DNA of 64,000 bases, from NCBI GenBank assembly GCA_025642065.1, contig JAODUP010001605.1, positions 1-64,000 of the forward strand, in the 5' to 3' direction. The translations under genes and the position numbers were made by a program. Positions within the stretch are counted from its first letter, which is position 1, and the number at the start of each line of letters is the position of its first letter. This stretch comes from Paralvinella palmiformis. Lineage: Eukaryota > Annelida > Polychaeta > Terebellida > Alvinellidae. Below the pieces are notes generated by a model. It saw nothing but the letters and a program-made list of their open reading frames with translations, was not told where the DNA came from and did no database searches. Positions 53,716 to 64,000 of this stretch are shown in pieces.

Positions 53716-55719
53716 TAATAAATAGCTCTTATTGTTAATGGAATATTAATGTATTCCGCTGTAAATGTGTGTTTTTGTGTGTAATGGAATTCATCAGCTG
53801 AAGAATAATACTATTTAGTAACGCAATCTAAGCAATATTTATTTTCTTCAGACTAAATAATCCATTAAAATATATATCTGATATAATCAATTTATTCCAA
53901 AGCGATGATTATGACAAATGCGCTTTCTTTGCGTGAAAATATGTTATGCTTTTTGATTATTGTCATCAATCAAAACGAAAGTTAATTTAATAGAATGTTC
54001 TACATTAAATAATGTGCATACGTTGATTATTATGTTGATGATAAATGTAGAGAACTTTTGAACTCTGTTAGAATGATAGGACAATTTAACATTTATTTAG
54101 TATAGCATGTGTCTCCGAATTACACAACTCTACATGCTACAGGGTACTGATAATAAATCTTGTTTGCATACCAGGAAAAAAGTAAACATATATCCTCTAA
54201 ACAAAACATAATAAGCAACCAAATTTAATATTTGTGATAAATATATTGGAACATATAGATATATTCAACTGTTTTAAAACTTAAGGGTACACATAGTTTA
54301 AAATAATACCATTTACTGACCACTGATTTTGATTGACCCACTGATAACGGTTGTGAGTAGCATACTAAGTAAATCAGTTAATGCCCTACTGAGTAACTGA
54401 GTGGATGAATGACATAACGAGATAGATTGATTATGAACACCAAAAGTGTTACTTGGAATAAGAATGGCGAGAATCATATTTAAAATGACACCTAGGTCAT
54501 TGTTTGGGACTTTATTGATAGCTAATGCTTATGATACTCATCTATTTGTATGTGGGAGTCAATAAACATGTATCGATATTAAATATTAGATTTTGCAGGT
54601 GTTCATGTTTATGTCTTTACGTTTGTATATATGTCTTTGAGAAGAACCAATGAACATAATAAGTATGTGACACATTAAACGTGGAAAATAAATAGGTGTA
54701 AAACAAGGTAACAGGTTGTGTATACAACATTCACTATAAAGGGTGCTAAACATCCTATATAGAGATAACATTTTAAATGTTCAATGGATATGACTGACCT
54801 AATGCATTATTCATATGCGTCAACTAAACGTGCACGCAATAATTTGACAGTGAAGAGCAACATACATTATAAAACATCGACGTACGTTTAAAATGCTATG
54901 CATGTAAGCAGGTGAGGCGATTTCTACGTATTTCATTTCCCTAACTAGTTAATGGTTGCCAAAAGTAAAGCAGATTATAAATCGGGATTTATTGGGTTTT
55001 TCCATACAATAAAATACGGAACATAATAGTGATTTCGTTAATTGACATGGCTGAGATACATATAAACGTTGAACTAATGTATTAGTCAGTATCTAAATGG
55101 TTATGTAGCCAAAGTGTCTTTATTATTGAAGTGAAATCAGACATTACTAATAGGAAGGTTAATATGTGTATTACCAGTGTACTTCCCATTAAATATTAAC
55201 GCATGTTTTCTGTAACATACATATCATTCCCGGGAGCAATACATATATCATATGTCGAAACGAAATCAACTCATCAATCACAATTCAAACGTTGATGACA
55301 GGTCGAGTCTAGACCATTGGATGCCACAGGATTATTGATGATCTGTCTTCAGTCTATGTGAAGGGTTCATGACAGCTTGACGACAGAATGATATATTAAA
55401 GAGGAAGAAGAATATTTAAAGTACCTAAATATGTTATTAGAAAAAAACGAACTTTGATGTAATTTCTTTCAAATCAAATTGTGCAGTTAAAACATGTCAT
55501 ATCTACACCCACTAACTCATAAACATACACATACACACTCATAACATACGTACATATACACACATACAAACAAGCCACATATTAATCCCTGAATAGCATG
55601 AATATCAAATGTGTATACAATAAAACAGAGTAAATAAATAAGCATATTTTAGCCTTATGTCATCTCTCCTTTTCAAGCTTTAAACTTTAAATTGCCTGCC
55701 ACCGCAATAATAAAATCGT

Positions 55720-55945
55720 TATCTTATAACGAATCTTTGGACTGCGAAAGTTTTAATTTTTAATTCCAAAGCAAGTTACCCATTAAATATATATTGGCTT
55801 TTAAAAATTACAAATATACTATTTCAATTAAATTGGTGTTATGAGGGTTACATGATCTATTCTATCTTGATCATATTGTATATTCCATGGAAACATTAAC
55901 TTTGTGGATATTTGACCTCTTCATAAGCGATAAAAATCCATAATA
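55720..55945 (-). repeat. Short dispersed repeat X, copy inside E2
   Basis: Reverse-complementary to 49,985-50,205. Shared words are TCGCTTATGAAGAGG, CAAATATC, ACAAAGT, ATGGAATA, GAAATAGTATATTT and ACTTGCTTTG. It lies in an insertion that E1 lacks, which is evidence that it moved or was captured. No coding capacity and no tRNA-like promoter seen. Confidence 0.65.
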
Positions 55946-55954
55946 CCGTAGTCT

Positions 55955-55959
<5 letters not shown>

Positions 55960-56051
<92 letters not shown>

Positions 56052-56060
56052 ATGTGTGTG
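55960..56060 (+). repeat. (AT)n(GT)n in the E2-specific insertion
   Basis: Ends the ~445-bp insertion absent from E1, next to repeat X. Confidence 0.95.
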
Positions 56061-57661
56061 TTTCTAAAATCAATTATTGCACGTCAACTCCATAAGTTTA
56101 ATCTATTATACAGACTATCTTTCATTGTAAATAGTTGCTACAACGAGATCATGAAATCCTTGAAAGCCACTGTAGATTAATACAAACTGGTATTTTGTGG
56201 TAAGTAATCAGAGATTGGACCAGTTGTATTTCAACACAGTTATACACAATTCGGGGAATCTCACAGATAAAGGGAGATAAATAGGCACGTGGGGGGGGGG
56301 GGAAGAGATAGAATAAATTGGCCTAGTCCAGTTGATCATTAATAACCTGACTTTCAAAACATACGGTCGGTTTGTTTATCTATTGGACCGGTGATTGGCT
56401 AATCTGTTCTACTCTTGTTAAATAGAACTGCGTTTTTCAAGCTGCTAAACCTTGTCCCATACCACCACAACTTTTTAAGTTCATGTCTATGTACTCTGAA
56501 TTATGATTGGATCTATAAACACATATCTGTCAAATATAAATGTAGTAGGCTAATATTTATGTAAAAGGAGAATACCTTTATTCGATGATAATGGCAGTTT
56601 TTAGAAATTCCCAAACGATTTGTTTTACAATGGGGTTGTTAACATTTCCCTTTACATATTATTTCTGCTCAAAGGCAAAATTTATATTCTTCATAATGTA
56701 GAGCAATAAATAGTCTTCGTCTATGAACGTGAGGTCATGGTCAACACATATCCCAATTGTGCCCGTTGCTCTGAGTGCTGACATTGCCGTAACTTTACCT
56801 TAAATAAGTGAAAACCGAAATGTTACTTAGCTTAATAAAGGCTTGCATCTTTACTCCATCCCCATTATTAATATTTGCAGCCAAAGCTCTTTTCTATATC
56901 TGTATACATGATGTCCATTTGCAATTACATATTTGTGTTAAATATGTCATAATATTATGTATATAATTATGAAGATATTTTTAAAATATTGTACATAAAT
57001 TGCTGTATATAACATTTTAGTTTGTTTTTAGCTTTGTTAGAAATATGGTAAGCATATGATGATGATATGCTTGTATTACTGTTATTGAGTATATTCATAA
57101 TGGAAAGGAATCTAAATAGTGTATATGTCTAAATAAGGCATGTCTTGATGATGTAAACGTGCAGCACATTAGTATTAAAACAAATAACTAATCTATTAAC
57201 CTCTCTCTACTGCGTTGTGCCAAACAACTAATCATGTTTACAATTTCAAAACATTCTGGTTTTATTAGACATGGATCTTGAAAAAGGCTGGCCAATCTAA
57301 GGTATTTTGTTTAAACCAAAACCTAGGCAATTGCTTCTGTATATTTGTAAACATATCATAACAAACTGACTTGCATGTTGCCTGCCTATACTTCATCATG
57401 AGAATAATGTATCTTTAAAATGTTAAAACTTTCAAACAAGTAAAACCCAAATAATTTTATTATATTCAACTTTAGAATTTTGCTGATCTGGAGAAACAGA
57501 ATTTAGGCTTAAAACTTGCCAGAATTTCTCTATTGACATTTCTGGCACAGACCATAGTGAAATCATGTTTTAATCATAGTATCCTGCGTACCATTTTCAC
57601 TTGTTCTTACAGGAATAAATTCTGTAATTATCTAAGATGTTCCTAAAATGTAGCAGTGTAG

Positions 57662-57666
<5 letters not shown>

Positions 57667-57741
<75 letters not shown>
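57667..57741. repeat. (AT)n in E2
   Basis: About 75 bp of AT at the point where E1 has (AC)n(AT)n plus ~700 extra bases. Confidence 0.95.
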
Positions 57742-57742
<1 letters not shown>

Positions 57743-58170
57743 TTTTATATTTGGACACATATGTGAAATTATGAATTCGTATCTTGGTAGATTCAAATAA
57801 TGCTTGTGGTTTTATAAATCAAATTAACCTCTAACTCGCAACAGTGTTTTTAGTTTCAAAACACGCTTTGGACATTCTAGCAATTTGCTAGTACAATGTA
57901 TTGTATTCATCTGCTTTACTACAATTAAAGTTGTAGCTACCATCTCCTAAAAAGTAATTATCATGAGTATTTTCTATCTTTTGATCTACCATTTCTTTAT
58001 TAATTGTTATTGTCATTTTGTGATACAAATGATGCTATTTCAATGTTAAAATAGAAATTGATTAATGCAAAATTCGTTTCTGGGCTAATTTTATTGATAT
58101 ACGTAATATGCTGTTTAAGGCCATTCTCGAAATAGGTGTTCTCGTGAGACACTACAAACGTGTTCTTGAA

Positions 58171-59058
<888 letters not shown>

Positions 59059-61017
59059 TGTATGTGTGTATGTGTATGTGCGTATGGATTAACATAATTT
59101 CTTTCTTTAAATGACTATTCAAGTAGTAGCTTAGATAGTATCTGAGCTCATTGTAGATTTTGTTTATCCAAAATATCAGGTTAGCTAAGTTAACAAAAAT
59201 ATATTGATGTATGGTTTGTAGAAATGTAATAAACGGGATTCGTTTATGTTTACGCAATGCAAATATAAATAATGAATTGATTAGTAGTTCAGCATATTTC
59301 CAATTTCTAGGGTACTACTTATTCTAAATGACCTAAAGAATAATTTTGTATTAATTTATGCACATTATTATTATAATTACTACATGGTATTGTACCATGT
59401 TTAGATTAAAACATATATATCGAGCTAATAAAAGTCAAAATCATATACATTTAGCATTAATAACCACCTTTGTTATTTTCTACCTGGAAAAATATTTAGA
59501 CTTTTATGTAATCGATTGCCTTGGTGATACCCCGTTATCTTTGAAATTCACTTATCTCACCGTTGTCCTTACTAAATAAGGTCTTGAATGTGTGCCGCAA
59601 ATAGCCAATGCTATTTATTTTGACGGTTCGGCTATGGGCTATGTGTGATGTAAAATCCAATGTCAAATTTGAGAGGCGTTATTGAACTTTTGAATACATT
59701 TCAAATTTTGACAGTACTCCGAACTGTCATTACTATTTAGAGCTGTAACTCAAAATAAATAGCAAGTTTTAATTACCTAGTACACATTGAATTAGAGTGC
59801 AGTCAATTACCAGAAGGAAATGTTTGCAACAATAAATTATAACATTTATCATAAGTAAACAATGCCATTTCACTAATTCATTTAGCTATGTTAAATTTAA
59901 CAATTGAAAATACTTATATTTCGTTCATGCAGGATAGTTCGCTTTAAATAAATGTGCAGTTAACTATTTAAAATATGAAAGTTTTGCCAATCTTTTTTGA
60001 AACAATTTTTTGAAACATAGTCATTCAATTTTGTTTCACCGAAGAAAAAATATTCAATTCAATATTAAGATTTTGAATAGTTTAGCTGATTCATTTCATT
60101 GTTTATTAGTATGTGAACATTTGACCATATTAATAAAAAAAACATCGTTTTTATTCAGCAGATACACATTACGTACAAAATAAATGATTTAAAGTATTAA
60201 CAATATGATTATGATTATGATTATTATTATTATTACCAATATCATATTACATTTAATAGCTGGTAACTGTCTTAGATGGATCCATGCCAACGCAGTAAAC
60301 GTTTGCATCCATATTACTTAAATGGATCAAATATCACGTTTTCACAGATACACAACAGAAGATAGATTACATAATGTAGAGTGATATCTTATAAAATATG
60401 AATTTGATGAAGAATTTTAATTGATCGATATTTATTTTACATTCTCGTCATCAAATAATGATCTGGTGGGAGCCAAGTTGTTCTACACGAGACAAATAAC
60501 TTGACATTTAATTATGATAACGAGAAGAAAATATAATTCACAGGAAATTGAACAACTATATGATATATGATCATGTCTGGATCAGACAAGGTTGCTTCAT
60601 TCGCCAAACCTTTTAAGGATTAATAATCACTTATTTTAATGGATGCAAATTCCTACGGTGTTCCAAGGCCAGAGGCATTACAATTAGTTAAACAACTTTT
60701 ATTCAGTAACATCTTGGTAACTGCATACATTATCAATATAAACCGATCTTCAAAACAAGCGCTGCTGCAATATAATCTTACCACTCTATGTATGGCCAGT
60801 TCAACCGACTTAATCAACATGCAGGGAAATGTCGTACCTTCTTATCCGTATTGATGACATGCAATTATGTAATTTCGTGCTGACCTACTGAACCATAACG
60901 ACTAAATAAATGTCACTAAAACCTATAATACTGTTGGAAAATGATAAATATAATTTCACTGGTGATTTTGTTCCAATACCGATTTACTGTCCACACACTC
61001 GACAACCAGTGAGCTGT
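59059..61017. other. Unassigned DNA
   Basis: No repeat partner or gene recognised. Short openings at 59,358-59,579 and 60,639-60,854 lack any domain. Confidence 0.5.
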
Positions 61018-61277
61018 AATAGCGTAGTTAGCTGGAGTGTAGGACGCGTGTTTGAGGATCCGGAGCAGTAATGCCGTCATGTGACGACTGGTTCACTCAT
61101 CCATAAAATGAGAACGTGACAGGACGTGATGGTTATCTGATCGAGTAACGCTTTGCGTGTATTATTGCTCCCATGGGAGTTGAGATTTGTGCTGGATTAG
61201 AACAGAAATGAGTCAGGGATAATAATACAGTAATGCGCCTTAAAGCACATATATAGCTGAATGCGTCGTTGTTATTA

Positions 61278-61278
<1 letters not shown>
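61018..61278 (+). mobile_element. Candidate second SINE family with ATT/AAT tail
   Basis: The head has a box-A-like TAGCGTAGTTAGCTGG and a box-B-like GTGTTTGAGGATCC about 30 bp later. A body with CTCATCCATAAAATGAG and GCGCCTTAAAGCACATATA follows, and then a long AAT/ATT microsatellite. This layout (tRNA-like head, body, LINE-type 3' end, trinucleotide tail) is typical of tRNA-derived SINEs mobilised by CR1/L2-like LINEs. Only one copy is in the window, so the call rests on layout. Confidence 0.45.
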
Positions 61279-61311
<33 letters not shown>

Positions 61312-61340
61312 TATTATTATTATTATTATTATTATTATTG
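61279..61340. repeat. (AAT)n(ATT)n palindromic trinucleotide array
   Basis: An AAT array that flips to an ATT array near 61,309, making a self-complementary tract at the end of the SINE candidate. Confidence 0.9.
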
Positions 61341-62699
61341 ATAATTACCATTATTTTAGTATTTTACTTTCAACTTTTGTTTGAATAAATATCTTTATTT
61401 CAATCAATTCAGTATTTAATTTTTTCAACAAATTGATGTGAACTGAGCTACTTTATGCCCGATATTTTGCCTCTATTAAAACAGCAGTGACAGAGATAAT
61501 ATATATTTTTTTGTTAATTAGGCGAACTATTTTGCTTTAATAAATAGTAACGTAATATCTATTTAAGATACCAACAATAAATTAAAATCGAAGAAACGTA
61601 GATTACCCCAAAAAAAGAGGAATACAATTTGTTTTTAAAGCACCCTCGTACAATGATTTCTGAAGACGCCAACAAGAAATACGGTGATTGCTTATAGGGT
61701 TTTCCCTCTATTTACACTCCATTAGCTAGCACTTATACAACGAAGTGTAAATGAATATCACGAAAGCGTCTTTATTGTTTATAGATAGCAGCTAGCCAGG
61801 ACTAGTATTGAATTTCTGGACATCAGTACCAAGTGAAGGATTTAATATTTCGACAATAACGTGAATCTAATTTGAACGTGAAGAATATAATCATAAACAT
61901 AGTTGCAAATTCTTCTCAATTTGTGTAGTACAACATTTATTTTATGAGTCATCTTTTTCCTTAATTAATATTAGAAAGCTAGATTCAAGCAGCTACATGC
62001 CTTTATATGTAATATGTTTGACCTTTTGTTAAGTCACCATGTCAAGTAACTTCAAAGAGTGGAAGACTCTAATAAACCCTAATAAATCATAATATAACAA
62101 TGATGAGAATTGATATATAAACAAAATAACCAGCTTGTGTTTAATTATTGTTTAATTATTTTATTAATTATTATATGTCTTTACTTTTAAACAACGCTAT
62201 AAGCCCTACACACTGTATACATATAAAGTCTTAAAAATTGAATTACAAGAAAATAATTGCGTTTTTGAAAGCTAGTGAGCTGAATGACTTGGAAATGATA
62301 ATGCATTCCTAAATTGTTAAAAAAAGAGAATTACTAGAAATTGGGATATGCCAAGGAAATGAGCTTAGCCCAAAATCCTATTCCTTAAGATAAGAAACTG
62401 ATTCAGTAGGAATTTAATGTGCCAATATATTATTATTTCTGCTGATGTGGTGCAAAGCCCTATTACAAGTCGAAACTTGTAAATAACAACTAATCAAAGT
62501 CTTCATGATTAAAACAAACCTTTGTTAATACAAATTGTTTATGTCCACCTTACCGAGCTGAAATGGAGTTACCTGAACTTATTGGTTAAATTTAAGTCAC
62601 TTTATATGTGAAAATAACTGAACTTATATACATTAATGACATTCAAAATATGCTGGGCCAACGTTATGATTAGATGAGATTCTAAATGTTTAATTAGTG

Positions 62700-62701
<2 letters not shown>

Positions 62702-62750
<49 letters not shown>
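62702..62750. repeat. (AT)n microsatellite
   Basis: About 50 bp of AT in otherwise unique sequence. Confidence 0.95.
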
Positions 62751-62757
<7 letters not shown>

Positions 62758-63426
62758 AAAATTGGCGTTTATAATACGATTTTTACGTGATTCGCATATA
62801 TTTATTTTCTCTTACCTTGCAAAGATAGGTATTCTAGAAGCAAGAAATATCTCGCTGTAATTGAAATAACTAATTTCATATTTGTTCAAGAGACAGACTC
62901 ATCAATAATACCTAAACACTGGTGGGACATCGTATCAAGCTCGCAGTGTGTCACATAGTTATAAATGTGCGATCTTCTGTCTTACTAAAGTCGTCATGAC
63001 AGTTTGACGGGTGGTTAATGCATCGAAATAGGAATATGACTTAATGTCTGCCATATCGCACAGTAGTCGCACTGATATTATGAGAATAGGAAAGACTCAG
63101 TGTTTTTAGTATAAACAAAACATATGTTCGGATAACGTAAATCAAATATTTAGATCTAGTATAATTAGAGCCTTTAATTTTTACATATTTATTTTAGCGT
63201 AAACATTGAATAGGTGTGTAATAGCGAATTTGATAATAGTTCAGAGAAATTCTTTTTTAGCAGTATCAAACGTACTACTGTTGTGATGTGACATGTAACA
63301 TATGAAATATATAGAGGCACAAAATAGTTATGCTTCAGCCCCACATTTTATGGGGTTTTATTTCCGTATTTCCATATATCGAAAAAGATTAACGTGATTA
63401 ATTGTCCACAGTGATTACTTTCCCTA

Positions 63427-63432
63427 CACACA

Positions 63433-63503
<71 letters not shown>

Positions 63504-63507
63504 ACAA

Positions 63508-63558
<51 letters not shown>
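63427..63558 (+). repeat. (AC)n(AT)n compound microsatellite
   Basis: About 95 bp of AC with few interruptions, then AT. Confidence 0.95.
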
Positions 63559-63561
<3 letters not shown>

Positions 63562-64000
63562 CAGGGACTTGTCCATTATATACACTTATAATGTGGTTTC
63601 AGTGACACAATTAGTTGATTGATGCCCATTAAGAATTCTATCAACTCTATATATATATAATCTTTTGAACAAACATAAGACGTGAAACATATATAGGACG
63701 GAAACCAATAACGTTAACTATGGTTCATTACATTAACGCTATAAGGTGAATCACATCAGGAAACAATATGTTGGCATTCTATCAGATAATTCATTTTTCG
63801 CCATAGCAGCATGAACTCTCATTGATTTGATTATGATTCCTTGCCGATTATTTAGGCTACATATCGTCCAGAGCAGAATTCTCAAATAAGATCTGCTGTC
63901 ATGGTAAAACAAACTTAATTTGCACTTTGCGGCTCTGAAACCTATTTGAATTATGCTCCTCCCACAGACAAATACACGTACACACAAGGAACAATTCAAA

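Larger units (their letters stand above)
53790..58170 (+). repeat. Segment E, copy E2 (in U5)
   Basis: Direct copy of E1. It is preceded at 53,440-53,715 by the inner end of M, the same order as right arm plus E3 read on the minus strand. This shows M-E is the ancestral order. It contains an extra ~445-bp insertion (55,620-56,065) made of a dispersed ~220-bp repeat plus (AT)n(GT)n. A 12-base G run at 56,291-56,302 replaces a G5 in E1. Confidence 0.88.
61341..64000. other. Unassigned DNA with two microsatellites
   Basis: Apart from the arrays at 62,702 and 63,427, no feature was recognised to the end of the window. The minus-strand opening at 63,751-63,999 runs to within a base of the window edge and has no domain. 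Confidence 0.5.

Noticed and set aside
60639..60854. 71-codon opening as a gene
   Set aside because: Plausible composition but no motif, no duplicate and no splice context; too short to support.

Overview
This window looks like gene-poor, repeat-dominated DNA from an animal nuclear genome. Nothing in it reads as a host protein-coding gene. The sequence is strongly AT-rich and is crossed every 1-3 kb by long (AT)n, (AT)n(GT)n/(AC)n(AT)n, (CT)n, (ATT)n and (GACT)n-like arrays. It also carries LINE retrotransposons related to the CR1/L2/Rex group and tRNA-derived SINEs. Together these suggest a large invertebrate genome. My guess is a mollusc and most likely a cephalopod such as an octopus, but that is inference because no host gene confirms it. 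Most open reading frames are dipeptide-repeat translations of microsatellites or chance openings.

The strongest structure is a set of long duplicated segments. A composite unit, in order F1 - tRNA-SINE - D - M - E, occurs in five partial copies. U1 (+) is about 14.2-21.0 kb (D, a little M, E). U2 (+) is 24.06-33.45 kb (F1, SINE, LINE tail, D, M). U3 (+) is 34.08-36.48 kb (F1, SINE, D). U4 (-) is 45.37-37.58 kb (F1, SINE, LINE tail, D, M, E). U5 (+) is 53.44-58.17 kb (end of M, E). U2 and U4 face each other as a 21.3-kb imperfect palindrome with a 5.6-kb spacer that holds U3 and the E part of U4. A separate inverted pair lies at 3.29-4.43 kb (+) and 52.02-53.36 kb (-). A short G block at 21.43-21.79 kb is repeated inverted at 37.2-37.58 kb.

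A nearly full-length but dead LINE (26,531-30,017, minus strand) interrupts arm U2. The opposite arm U4 keeps the uninterrupted site, so the element's ends can be set almost to the base. It has a 5' leader with a hairpin, an endonuclease domain, a reverse transcriptase and an (ATT)n tail, but it carries several frameshifts and has lost the motif-A aspartate. An older 3' tail of the same family sits at matching positions in both arms. A different decayed LINE lies at 46.84-47.99 kb.

Region by region: 0-3.3 kb unremarkable AT-rich DNA; 3.3-4.4 kb inverted block; 4.4-11.4 kb no recognised feature; 11.4-14.1 kb simple repeats; 14.2-21.0 kb U1; 21-24 kb G block and (GACT)n field; 24.1-45.4 kb palindrome; 45.4-52 kb decayed LINE, microsatellites, a possible LTR remnant and a ~220-bp repeat; 52-58.2 kb inverted block plus U5; 58.2-64 kb mostly unique DNA with one SINE candidate and microsatellites.

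All comparisons were made by eye. Boundaries are good to a few bases where stated and otherwise to tens of bases; identity figures are impressions from short alignments.
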